32,133 nucleotides of DNA, taken from assembly GCA_029862975.1 (NCBI GenBank), contig JAOTWP010000038.1:1-32133 (forward strand), read 5' to 3'. Positions 14,490 to 22,577 of the stretch are shown piece after piece; position 1 is the first letter of the stretch; every line of letters begins with the position of its first letter. The position numbers were made by a program, and so were the translations under genes. Source of the DNA: Acidobacteriota bacterium. Its GTDB lineage: Bacteria; Acidobacteriota; Thermoanaerobaculia; Multivoradales; JAHEKO01. Under the pieces are notes generated by a model. That model had not been told where the DNA came from. It worked only from the letters and a program-made list of their open reading frames with translations, and made no database searches.

Positions 14490-15827
14490 CTACGGCACGG
14501 TGCTCGACCACGCCGTGGTGTCCCCCGACTCGAAGCCGTCCGCGAAGATCGGAGAGCCGGTCTGCGAGTACTTGATCACCGTGAGCATGAAGTCGCCCGC
14601 CACGTAGAGGCTCGCGTCGCTCGCGAGAGCAAGGCCGACGCCGCGCTGTGACGTGGCGAAGTACGTCGCCGTCCATGGATTCGAGCCGTCCGCGTCGTAA
14701 CGGAGGGTCGCCATCGACCGGAAGGAGCAGCAGGGAGGCGGCGGAGGCCCGCCCACGCCGGTGACGTACACCTCGTCGTCCGGCCCGGTCGTGAGGAACG
14801 ACGGCCACGAGTCATTGAACGCGTTCAAGCTGAAGATGTTCGACCAGAGGAGAGCTCCTTGAGGATCGACCTTGATCGTGATCCATTTCGAGTACACGCC
14901 GCGGCGTCCTGTAACGATCACGTTTTCTTGCGAGTCGAGCGCCAGCATCGTGCCGTACTCGCTGTCATCGAAATCGTAGCTCTGCTCCCACACGAGGTTT
15001 CCGCCCAGGTCGTACTTCATCAGCCAGACGTCGTCACTCGTGGGAGGGGTCCAGACGCGGCCCGTCAGGTAGAAGAATCCGTCCCCCGTGAGCTTCACCC
15101 ACGTCGTCGTGTTGCCGAAGCCCTCGATCACCCACTGGCGGACGCCCTCCGTGTCGTACAGGACCGTGAGGAAGCCGCCGCTCAGTCCGCCGCCGTTGAC
15201 GATCAGGTTTCCTTGCGCGTCGAGATCCATGGAGTTCGGCGTGTGGAAGCCCCCATTCTGGTCGAAGACGTCGACCCATAGCCTGGTTCCGTCGGGGGCG
15301 TACTTGATGGTGACGAAATCGTACGTCCCGTTCCAGGTTCGTCCCGCGACGTAGACGTTGCCGTCGGCATCCGCGATCCCCCGGACCGCGAACGCCCAGG
15401 TGCCCTCGTAGGTGTCGCTCCAGAGGAGGTTCCCTTCGCCGTCGTACTTGATCGTCAAGAGCCCCACTTCCACGGGATTGGAAGAGAACGTCTGGGGATA
15501 CCCCGTGACGACGACGTTGTCGAACGCGTCGACCAGGACCCAGGTGGCGACTGCCTGGAGATCGGGGACCGAGTAGTGCTGCTCCCAGAGCATGTTGCCG
15601 TCCGGGTCGTACTTCTTCGTCACGATGTACGAGCCGAGACGCCAGCCGGTGACGACGACGTTCTCCTGGCTGTCCATCGCGATCATGCTGCCGTAGGGAT
15701 TGCCGTTGGCGTCCGACCTGACCCACTCCTCCGTGGCCGTCTGGGCGCCCGCGGGCGGAGACAGGGACAGCGACAGCGACAGGATCAAGCCGGCGAGAAT
15801 GGCGATTCGGTACTGGTTGAGGCTCAT
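14490..15827 (-). CDS. Secreted SBBP-type beta-propeller with conserved C-terminal tail
   Basis: A 445-residue exported protein. The signal peptide is MSLNQYRIAILAGLILSL plus SLSLSPPAGA, with cleavage before QTATEEW. About eight repeats of the SBBP type follow, each with a strand like M-x-x-D-x-x-x-N-V-x-V-T-G (for example IAMDSQENVVVTGW, VDAFDNVVVTGY, IADADGNVYVAGRT, LALDSQENVIVTGR) alternating with ITIKYDxxGxxLWxxxY. This pattern makes propellers on the outside of the cell; ligands are unknown. The C-terminus is IFADGFESGDTTAWSSTVP, 17 of 19 residues identical to the tail of the Asp-box protein although the two propellers are unrelated. AAGGAG seven bases before the ATG supports the start. 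It runs in the same direction as the Kelch gene upstream (131 bases between). Confidence 0.85.
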   Translation of the reverse strand: MSLNQYRIAILAGLILSLSLSLSPPAGAQTATEEWVRSDANGNPYGSMIAMDSQENVVVTGWRLGSYIVTKKYDPDGNMLWEQHYSVPDLQAVATWVLVDAFDNVVVTGYPQTFSSNPVEVGLLTIKYDGEGNLLWSDTYEGTWAFAVRGIADADGNVYVAGRTWNGTYDFVTIKYAPDGTRLWVDVFDQNGGFHTPNSMDLDAQGNLIVNGGGLSGGFLTVLYDTEGVRQWVIEGFGNTTTWVKLTGDGFFYLTGRVWTPPTSDDVWLMKYDLGGNLVWEQSYDFDDSEYGTMLALDSQENVIVTGRRGVYSKWITIKVDPQGALLWSNIFSLNAFNDSWPSFLTTGPDDEVYVTGVGGPPPPPCCSFRSMATLRYDADGSNPWTATYFATSQRGVGLALASDASLYVAGDFMLTVIKYSQTGSPIFADGFESGDTTAWSSTVP

Positions 15828-15958
15828 GAGATGACTCCTTGACCTGCAGTGCGAGAGCCTACTCCTGATTGCTCCTCCCCGGTAGCGCCCGGGAGGGCCG
15901 GGGCGGGGCGGCTCGCGGCCTCTCGAGGGGAGCGGCCTTTCGAGGGGATTGCCGCCCG

Positions 15959-18757
15959 TCAGGGCACCGCGACGTCCCAGGCGCTCAGGTCTCCCGACTC
16001 GAAGCCGTCGGCGAAGATGTCGTTGGTGCACGAGGGACCCGCTGCGTAGCGGCCGCCGGTGTGGAGCTTGCCGCGGCCGCCGTAGCCGCCCCAGACGATC
16101 ATCTCGGAGCCCGTCCAGACGGCGGAGTGGAACTCGCGCTCGCGCGGAGCGCCGGCCTCGTTCGTCGGCTGCCACTCGCCGGTGTCGAGATCGTAGCGGC
16201 CACCGGAGACGAGCTGATCGCTGCAGCCGCCGCCGTTGCAGCCCCCCCAGACGATCATCTCGCTGCCCGTCCATGCGCTCGAGTGCTTGGCGCGGCCCGC
16301 GGGAGCGCCGGTGACGCTCGTGGGGACCCAGCTGTCGGAGAGCGGGTCGTACTTGCCGCCGTCGTTGCGCAGGTCCCACGGGTTGACGTCGGCGGCGCCG
16401 CCCCAGACGACCATCTCCGAGCCGTTCCAGAAGGCGGTGTGGAAGATGCGAGGGGAGGGCTGGCCGGCGGCGGACACGGGGGACCAGCTGTCGGCGGCCG
16501 GGTCGTAGCGGCCGCCGTCGGCGATCAGCTCCGTCGTGCCCACGCCGCCCCACACGACCATGACGTCGCCGGTCCAGACGGCGGCTCCTCCGTAGCGGCC
16601 ACCCGGCGCGCCCGCCAACGTCACGGGCTGCCAGGTGTCGGTTGCGACGTCGTACCGGCCGCCGCTGCGGCTGAACGGGTTGGACTGGGTGCTCCCGCCC
16701 CAGACGACCATCGTGGTGCCGGTCCAGACGGCGGTGTGGTGGGCCGACGCCGGGGGGGCGCCCGCCGTGCTGGTCGGCGTCCACGCATCGGCCACCGGGT
16801 CGTACCGGCCGCCCTCGCCGGGCCCGCTGTGGACCGAGCCTCCCCAGATGATCATCTCGGTGCCCGTCCAGATGGCGCTGTGGCCCAGCCCGGGATCGAG
16901 GCCGCTCGGCGCGGTGGCCGCCCAGCTGTCGGTGGCGAGGCTGTAGAGGCGCCCCGTGTTGAGGTCGATGGCGTTGTCGCCGCTGCCGCCCCAGACGATC
17001 ATCTCGGCCCCGGTCCACACGGCCGTGTGCTGCTCGCGGAACGAGTTGGGATCGTTGGCGCTTACGGCGGCCCACGTATCGCTCGCCGGGGAATAGCGGG
17101 CCCCGTTGCGGCTCGTCTCCGGATTCCATCCGCCCCACACGATCATCTCGTCGCCGGCCCAGACCGCCTGGTGGTCGCGGCGCGCGCTGGGCGCGCCGGC
17201 CAGATCGACCGGCGTCCAGGAGTCGCTCCCCGGAGCGTAGCGGGCACCGTCCCCCAGCACCCCGAAGCCGTCGTCGCTGCCGCCGAAGACGATCATCTCG
17301 CTGCCGCTCCAGACGGCGGTATGCTGCAGCCGGGCGCTGGGAGCGCCGCTGCCGGACACCGGCGTCCACGAGTCGCTCGCCGGGTCGTAGCGCCCGCCGC
17401 TGGCCGTGGATACGCTGCAGAACGGCCAGTCCACGCAGCCGCCCCAGGCGATCATCTCCGCGCCCGTCCACACGACGGGGCTGCGCATGCCCTCCGGGGC
17501 GCCCACGGTGCTGATCGCGAGCCAGCTGTCGGTGCTCGGATCGTAGCGCCCGCCGGGGTGCGCCGCGCTCGTCCCGCTCCACACGATCATCTGACTGCCG
17601 GTCCAGACCATCTCCGGCTCGATGCGCGCCGCCGGCGCCCCGACCGTCGTCATGGCCGACCAGGTGTCGGTGCTCGGATCGTAGCGCCCGCCCGTGTCGA
17701 GCTCGATGTCGCAGTTCTGGTTGCCGGCGCTGTCTTCGGTGCAGCCGCCCCAGACGATCATCTCGCTGCCCGTCCAGACGGCGTCGTGCAGCCGTCGTGG
17801 GGACGGAACGCCCGTGAGCGAGGTCAGCGTCCAGGTGTCGCTCGCCGGGGCGTAGCGCCCGCCGAGCCAGGTCGTGCAGAACTCGGTGCCCCCGTCGCAG
17901 CCGCCCCACTGGATCAGCTCGGTGCCGGTCCACACGGCCGAGAAGTCCGTGACGCTGCCCGGATGCCCGGCGGTGGTCATCGTCTCCCAGGTATCGGTCG
18001 CGGGGCTGTAGCGATGGCCCTGGTCCCCGCCGATGAAGATCATCTCGGAGCCGGTCCAGACGGTGCGCCCCAGGGTCACGAGGGGGATGGACGGCGTGTC
18101 GTCCCAGGTATCGCAAGCGTTGCCGTCGGGGATCTCGGGCAGGGAGTAGGCGCCGGCGGGGGTCGTCCAGCGGCCGGTGAACCGCTCGCGATGGTCGGAC
18201 CACCAGCGGCCGAGCTCCACGCCGCGGAACCGCGGGTCGCGGCCGAACCGCTCCTCGAGCATGCCGTTCACGAGCGCCGGGCGCGCGAGGCATTCCGCCA
18301 CGAGCTGGGGCTCGTCGCCCAGCGCCGTCCACAGGGCGCGCAGGAGGGCGGGGCTCCGGGTGCTGGCCGCCTGCCGATCGATCTCGGACTGGAGCATGGC
18401 CGGGGTGACGTGCACGTCCCACAGCTCGGCGAGGGCCTGGGTCCGCTCGAGCGCCTCCCGCGCCTTGGCTTCCACGGCCGCCGGCGACGTCATGTCCCAC
18501 AAACCGGGCTTGGCGCCCGGATTCACGGCCGGCCAGATCCGATGCTCCCAGAGGGTCTCTTCGATGGCGGTCTGACAGGCGATCCGGGCGTCCATCCCGA
18601 GGCCGGAGGGCGACGACAGGGCGCTCGATCCGGAGGCGCGGGCCGGCCCCACGACCGCCACCAGGATGGCCAGCGCCAATGCCGGCAGCGGGCGGGTCGC
18701 GATGCCCAATGCCCTCGACCTTGCCCGCGACCCCATCCGCGTCGTCGCTCTCTTCAT
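15959..18757 (-). CDS. Secreted 14-repeat Kelch-type protein with helical N-terminal domain and conserved tail
   Basis: A 932-residue exported protein. A long signal peptide (hydrophobic core ALALAILVAVVGPARA) is followed by about 130 residues that look helical and similar to a SurA N-terminal chaperone domain (IACQTAIEETLWEHRIWP, later PAMLQSEIDRQAAS, LVNGMLEERFGRD). Then come fourteen Kelch-like repeats of about 50 residues with the core A-V-W-T-G-S-E-M-I-V-W-G-G and G-R-Y-D-P-x-S-D-S-W. Fourteen repeats would make two seven-bladed propellers. No catalytic residues of galactose oxidase are recognised. It ends in IFADGFESGDLSAWDVAVP, the tail shared with the two secreted propellers downstream. 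ATG 18757 is chosen for GGAGG directly upstream; an ATG 13 codons earlier is less likely. Confidence 0.85.
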   Translation of the reverse strand: MKRATTRMGSRARSRALGIATRPLPALALAILVAVVGPARASGSSALSSPSGLGMDARIACQTAIEETLWEHRIWPAVNPGAKPGLWDMTSPAAVEAKAREALERTQALAELWDVHVTPAMLQSEIDRQAASTRSPALLRALWTALGDEPQLVAECLARPALVNGMLEERFGRDPRFRGVELGRWWSDHRERFTGRWTTPAGAYSLPEIPDGNACDTWDDTPSIPLVTLGRTVWTGSEMIFIGGDQGHRYSPATDTWETMTTAGHPGSVTDFSAVWTGTELIQWGGCDGGTEFCTTWLGGRYAPASDTWTLTSLTGVPSPRRLHDAVWTGSEMIVWGGCTEDSAGNQNCDIELDTGGRYDPSTDTWSAMTTVGAPAARIEPEMVWTGSQMIVWSGTSAAHPGGRYDPSTDSWLAISTVGAPEGMRSPVVWTGAEMIAWGGCVDWPFCSVSTASGGRYDPASDSWTPVSGSGAPSARLQHTAVWSGSEMIVFGGSDDGFGVLGDGARYAPGSDSWTPVDLAGAPSARRDHQAVWAGDEMIVWGGWNPETSRNGARYSPASDTWAAVSANDPNSFREQHTAVWTGAEMIVWGGSGDNAIDLNTGRLYSLATDSWAATAPSGLDPGLGHSAIWTGTEMIIWGGSVHSGPGEGGRYDPVADAWTPTSTAGAPPASAHHTAVWTGTTMVVWGGSTQSNPFSRSGGRYDVATDTWQPVTLAGAPGGRYGGAAVWTGDVMVVWGGVGTTELIADGGRYDPAADSWSPVSAAGQPSPRIFHTAFWNGSEMVVWGGAADVNPWDLRNDGGKYDPLSDSWVPTSVTGAPAGRAKHSSAWTGSEMIVWGGCNGGGCSDQLVSGGRYDLDTGEWQPTNEAGAPREREFHSAVWTGSEMIVWGGYGGRGKLHTGGRYAAGPSCTNDIFADGFESGDLSAWDVAVP

Positions 18758-18964
18758 CAGCCCCTCCTCCTTGCCGACGCTCGCCAGCCCGGGCAACCTA
18801 GCGCGAGCGGGATTACGCGGCCGTGAACGAAGGGGCTTGGCAGGCCGAGCCCGGAAGGAGGCGCCCGCTGCCGAGGATCGGGCCGGCCGCGCGCCGCGGA
18901 GGGTCGACTCACCGCCTGGACTTCGAGGAGGGGCGCCGAGGGCGACGCCGCGAGCAGCACGGCC

Positions 18965-19438
18965 CTATCGGCTCTCTCCCCTTTGGCTCTCGCGGAAGAT
19001 CTCCCTCAGCGCCGCCAGCACCGCGCGCCAGCGGCGGCGGTAGAGCTCCCACACCGTCAGGCCGAGCGACAGGGGCAGGTGCTCGAAGCCGTTCTGGAGG
19101 ACGGAGATCTCGCAGCCGTCGGCCGTCGGCTCGAGGTCGATGCGGAGGCGGGTGAACGCGGACCACGTGGGCTGGCGGGTGCGGGCAAGGACGACGCGGG
19201 GGGCCTCGAGGTCGAGAATGGTGCCCTCTTCGACGGTGCCGGGCTCGAGGCCGGCGCAGCCGGTCCAGCGGAAGTCGCCGCCGGCGGCGGCCGGCATCTC
19301 GGCCTCTTCGCACAGCCAGCGCTCGAGGCCGCGGGGGTCGGTGAGCAGGCGCCACGCGGCGTGAGGCGCGGCGGCGAGGTCGGCGCGGCAGCGCAGCTGG
19401 ACGCCGGGGATGTCCCCCTGGCGGATCGCCTCGGTCAC
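18965..19438 (-). CDS. SRPBCC (AHSA1-like) protein
   Basis: A 157-residue protein of the START/SRPBCC fold, whose members hold hydrophobic ligands in a helix-grip cavity; many small bacterial ones have no assigned ligand. Visible are the N-terminal strand VQLRCRADLAAAPHAAWRLLTDPRGLERWL, the middle F-R-W-T-G, the paired strands GTILDLEAPRVVLARTRQP and FTRLRIDLEPTADGCEISVLQNGFE, and the long C-terminal helix VWELYRRRWRAVLAALREIFRE. The GTG start overlaps the stop of the XdhC-like gene as GTGA (19435-19438), so the two are translated together. Last gene of this minus-strand run. Confidence 0.78.
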   Translation of the reverse strand: MTEAIRQGDIPGVQLRCRADLAAAPHAAWRLLTDPRGLERWLCEEAEMPAAAGGDFRWTGCAGLEPGTVEEGTILDLEAPRVVLARTRQPTWSAFTRLRIDLEPTADGCEISVLQNGFEHLPLSLGLTVWELYRRRWRAVLAALREIFRESQRGESR

Positions 19439-19761
19439 CCCGCCTCCGCGGCGTCCTCGGGGGCGTCTCGGCGGGCGCTCCCGGCGGCGTCCTCGGGCCG
19501 GTAGACGGCGGTCTCGACCGCGATCTCGCCCCCGGGCACCTCGAAGAGCTTGCGCTCCGTGCCGCCGCGGACGAGGAGGCCCTCGGCGTAGAGGGCGACG
19601 CGCTGGTTGAGCCGCGGCTCGCCGAGGTCGCCCAGCGCCTGGCCGCCGGGCCAGACGAGGAGCCGGGCACCGGCCCGCGGGCCCTCGCGGATGCGGGCCA
19701 GGGCGACGGCCTCGCCGTCGCGCCTGCAGCGCTCGAGCTCGCGGTCGATGAGGTCGGGCAT
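19435..19761 (-). CDS. Short XdhC/CoxI-like protein
   Basis: A 108-residue protein. The N-terminal 90 residues (LIDRELERCRRDGEAVALARIREGPRAGARLLVWPGG, GDLGEPRLNQRVALYAEGLL, KLFEVPGGEIAVETAV) resemble the XdhC/CoxI N-terminal domain, found in chaperones that mature molybdenum hydroxylases. It is much shorter than full XdhC (250 residues or more) and lacks the C-terminal Rossmann domain and a clear G-G-G-C motif, so a molybdenum role is doubtful. No molybdenum enzyme gene is nearby. The C-terminal tail (RPEDAAGSARRDAPEDAAEAG) is low complexity. It starts eleven bases after the TIGR01777 epimerase and overlaps the next gene by GTGA. The family match is by eye and moderate. Confidence 0.55.
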   Translation of the reverse strand: MPDLIDRELERCRRDGEAVALARIREGPRAGARLLVWPGGQALGDLGEPRLNQRVALYAEGLLVRGGTERKLFEVPGGEIAVETAVYRPEDAAGSARRDAPEDAAEAG

Positions 19762-19772
19762 CGCTCCGGCCT

Positions 19773-20681
19773 TCAGCCCAGGAGATCCTCGAGGGCCGCG
19801 CCGGCCGTGGCGAACCGGAAGGGGTAGCCGGCCGCCAGCAGCGCCGCCGGCAGCGCCTTCTGGCTGGCGAGCAGCAGCTCGGCCATCTCGCCCAGCGCCA
19901 GCTTCATCGCCGCCGCCGGGGCGGGCAGGAAGCTCGGGCGCCGCAGCGCGCGGCCGATCGCACGGGCGAGGGCGCGATTCGTCGCCGGCTCCGGGGCCGT
20001 GAGATTGAAGACGCCGGAGGCCTGCGGGGAGTCTAGGAGGAAGAGGATGGCGCCCACCTCGTCCGCCATGTGGATCCACGGCACCCACTGGCGGCCGCTG
20101 CCCACCGGGCCACCGGCGAAGAAGCGGAACGGCAGGGCCATCTTCGGCAGCGCTCCCCCCTCGGTGGCGAGCACGACCCCGGTGCGCAGCACGGCCCGCC
20201 GCACCCCGAGGTCCTCGACCGCGCTCCCGGCGGCCTCCCACGCGACGCAGACGTCGGCCAGGAAGCCGGTGCCCGCGGCCGCCGTCTCGGCGAGCTCCTC
20301 GTCGCCGCGGGACCCGTAGTAGCCCACCGCCGAGCCCTGGAGCAGGATCCGTGGCGGGCTCGCCGCGCGGGCGAAGGCCGCGGCGAGGGCGGCCGTCGAG
20401 CGGGTGCGGCTGTCGCGGATGGCGCGCTTGCGCGCCTCCGACCAGCGGCGCTCCGCGATGCCGGCGCCGGCCAGGTGGACTACCGCGTCGGCGCCCGCGA
20501 GCAGCGGCGCGAGCTCGTCCGCGGACGCGGCGTCCCAGCGCGCGGCCTCGACGCCGCGCGGCAGGCCGCGGACGGCCGAAGGGTCGCGGCTCGTCACCCG
20601 CACCTCGTCGCCGCGCGCCGCCAGCGCCGCCGTCAACGCGCGCCCGATGAGCCCGCCGCCACCGGTCACGATCACTTGCAT
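19773..20681 (-). CDS. TIGR01777-type NAD-dependent epimerase (YfcH-like)
   Basis: A 302-residue extended short-chain dehydrogenase. It has the Rossmann start MQVIVTGGGGLIGRAL (G-x-x-G-x-x-G), the AVVHLAGAGIAERRWSEARKRAIRDSR helix and the subgroup's SAVGYYGSRGDEELAE with the active-site Y. Later VPWIHMADEVGAILFLL and GVFNLTAPEP are typical of the YfcH/SulA-like group, whose substrate is not established; links to cell division have been proposed for relatives. GGAGG just before the ATG at 20681 decides the start. First of three closely spaced genes (epimerase, XdhC-like, SRPBCC) that appear to be one operon, 123 bases after trmB. Confidence 0.88.
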   Translation of the reverse strand: MQVIVTGGGGLIGRALTAALAARGDEVRVTSRDPSAVRGLPRGVEAARWDAASADELAPLLAGADAVVHLAGAGIAERRWSEARKRAIRDSRTRSTAALAAAFARAASPPRILLQGSAVGYYGSRGDEELAETAAAGTGFLADVCVAWEAAGSAVEDLGVRRAVLRTGVVLATEGGALPKMALPFRFFAGGPVGSGRQWVPWIHMADEVGAILFLLDSPQASGVFNLTAPEPATNRALARAIGRALRRPSFLPAPAAAMKLALGEMAELLLASQKALPAALLAAGYPFRFATAGAALEDLLG

Positions 20682-20804
20682 GGGCTCCTCCCTTCCTGGC
20701 CCGGCGCCGCCTGGCGCCAGCCGCATTCTACGTTCTGGACGACCGCCAGATCGTCCTCGAGCCCGCCGAGGTGGCTCATGGCCGCCGCCGCCCGGCCCCG
20801 GCCG

Positions 20805-21485
20805 TCACGATCCCGGCCTCGGCGCCGCCAGCACGGCGCTCCGCCCCGCCGGGTGCAGCAGCTCCCCCCGGCCGTCCGCCCGGCGGCCGGCGACGAGCCG
20901 CACGACGGGCCGCCCCGCGGCGACGAACTTCGCCTCGTAGTTCGTGCGCGGCCCGCCCGGCCAGGGGCCGTCCACGACCTCGAGATCGACCTCGGGGTGC
21001 GCGCCGAGCAGGTCGCGGACGAGGCCGCCGTACTCGAGATGGTCGGTGGCGAACGACAGCCGGCCGCCGGGGACGAGCAGCGCAAGCACGAGATCGACCG
21101 TCTCCGGATCGAAGAGGCGCCGCTTGTGGTGGCGGTCCTTGGGCCACGGATCCGGAAAGTAGACGTGGACGGCGTGGGCCCAGCCGGCGCCCAGGGTCGT
21201 CGCCATGAGATATACGGCCTCGCCGTGCACGAGGGCGAGGTTGGCGAGCTCCCGCTTCCGCGCCCGGTCGCGAGCCAGCCGGTAGTAGCGGGAGGCGACC
21301 TCGACGCCGACGAACCGGCCCTGCGGCGCGCTCGCCGCCCGTCCGAGAAGGTAGCGGCCCTTACCGAACCCGAGCTCGATCTCCCAGGCGCCGCCGCCCG
21401 GCAGCATCTCCGCGAGCCGCAGGGGGGCCGGCAAGGCGCGCAGATCGGACTCGCGGCCGCGCCACCAGACCCGCGGCCGCCGCAT
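20805..21485 (-). CDS. trmB: tRNA (guanine-N7-)-methyltransferase
   Basis: A 226-residue SAM-dependent enzyme that methylates N7 of G46 in the variable loop of tRNAs. The SAM-binding motif I is EIELGFGKGRYLL and the family signature YFPDPWPKDRHHKRRL is complete. The late LSFATDHLEYG and the C-terminal GPRTNYEAKF (T-x-Y-E-x-K-F) are the other TrmB hallmarks. The ATG directly follows the manC stop (TAG at 21488-21486, ATG at 21485-21483), so the two are probably translated together. Length is normal for the family. Confidence 0.95.
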   Translation of the reverse strand: MRRPRVWWRGRESDLRALPAPLRLAEMLPGGGAWEIELGFGKGRYLLGRAASAPQGRFVGVEVASRYYRLARDRARKRELANLALVHGEAVYLMATTLGAGWAHAVHVYFPDPWPKDRHHKRRLFDPETVDLVLALLVPGGRLSFATDHLEYGGLVRDLLGAHPEVDLEVVDGPWPGGPRTNYEAKFVAAGRPVVRLVAGRRADGRGELLHPAGRSAVLAAPRPGS

Positions 21486-22532
21486 CTAGACGAGCTCTTC
21501 GCGGCCGCCGGCCGCGAGCTCCTCGACCAGGCGCTTGACGTCCTGCGCCCGCTCCCTGGGCACGACGACGACGGCGTCGCCGGTGCGCACGACGACGAGC
21601 CCCGAGACACCGAGCACCGAGACGTGGCCGGCGTCCGCCCACAGGAGGTTGTCCGCGGAGTCGATGGCCTGGACGTCGCCGCGCGCCGCGTTGCCCGCGG
21701 CGTCGCGGGGCAGGACCTCGGCCAGCGCCGCCCACGAGCCGAGGTCGCTCCAGCCGCAGTCGAGCGGCAGGGTGGCGAGCCCGTCGAGGCGCTCCATGAC
21801 GGCGAAGTCGATGGAGATCGCAGGCAGCCGCGCGTAGAGCTCGGCGGTGCGCTCCGGCGCCGCGGCGATCTCCTCGAGACCGTCTCCGATGGCCGGCTCG
21901 AGCCGCGCCAGGTGGGCGAGGAGGGTCGTGCCGCGGAAGACGAAGATGCCGGCGTTCCACAGGGTTTCGGCGGAGTCGACGAAGCGCCGGGCGGTCGCCA
22001 GATCGGGCTTCTCCGTGAAGCGCTCGACCCGTCGCAGCCCCGTCTCGGCGTCGAGCTCCTCGGCGAGCTCGAGATACCCGTAGCCGGTCTCCGCCCGGTC
22101 CGGCGTGACGCCGAGCGTCATGACCCGGTCGTCCCGCTCGACGACCCGGGCGGCGCGCTCCAGGGTCGCGCGGAAGGCGGCCCCGTCCGCGACGCGATGA
22201 TCGGCGGGCAGCACGGCGACGACGCCGGAGCGCACCGCCTCGGGCATCGAGCGTAGCGCCCAGCCGATCGCCGCGGCGGTGTTGCGGCCCACGGGCTCGG
22301 CCAGCACCTGCGCCGCCGGCACCTCGGGCAGCTGCCGCCGCACCTCGGAAGCCAGCGCCGCCGTCGTCGAGACCCAGACGTCCGCCGGCTCGACGAGCGG
22401 CCGCTGGCGGTCGAGGGTCGCCTGCAGCAGGCTCCGATCGCCCTCGAGAACCAGGAACTGCTTGGGAAGCGAGCGCCGGCTGAGCGGCCAGAACCGGGTA
22501 CCGCTGCCGCCGGCCAGGATCAGTGCCTGCAT
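21486..22532 (-). CDS. manC: Mannose-1-phosphate guanylyltransferase
   Basis: A 348-residue nucleotidyltransferase making GDP-mannose from mannose-1-phosphate and GTP, a precursor of surface polysaccharides and glycans. The pyrophosphorylase signature is LILAGGSGTRFWPLSR...LPKQF (residues 4-26). Later motifs are EPVGRNTAAAIGWA, VLPADHRV (D for metal), RVERFTEKPD, LWNAGIFVFR and DFAVMERL with DCGWSDLGSWAAL. It has only the transferase domain and lacks the C-terminal phosphomannose isomerase domain of bifunctional ManC. Forty-five bases after the SurA/DsbA-like gene and abutting trmB. Confidence 0.92.
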   Translation of the reverse strand: MQALILAGGSGTRFWPLSRRSLPKQFLVLEGDRSLLQATLDRQRPLVEPADVWVSTTAALASEVRRQLPEVPAAQVLAEPVGRNTAAAIGWALRSMPEAVRSGVVAVLPADHRVADGAAFRATLERAARVVERDDRVMTLGVTPDRAETGYGYLELAEELDAETGLRRVERFTEKPDLATARRFVDSAETLWNAGIFVFRGTTLLAHLARLEPAIGDGLEEIAAAPERTAELYARLPAISIDFAVMERLDGLATLPLDCGWSDLGSWAALAEVLPRDAAGNAARGDVQAIDSADNLLWADAGHVSVLGVSGLVVVRTGDAVVVVPRERAQDVKRLVEELAAGGREELV

Positions 22533-22577
22533 TCGATGGACGACTCCGCGAGCTCCCCCGAGTCTCCAGAGCCTGGC

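Noticed and set aside
15869-18826. A 985-codon open frame on the plus strand
   Set aside because: It is antisense to the Kelch protein; its apparent repeats are the complement of the Kelch repeats, and it has no family features.
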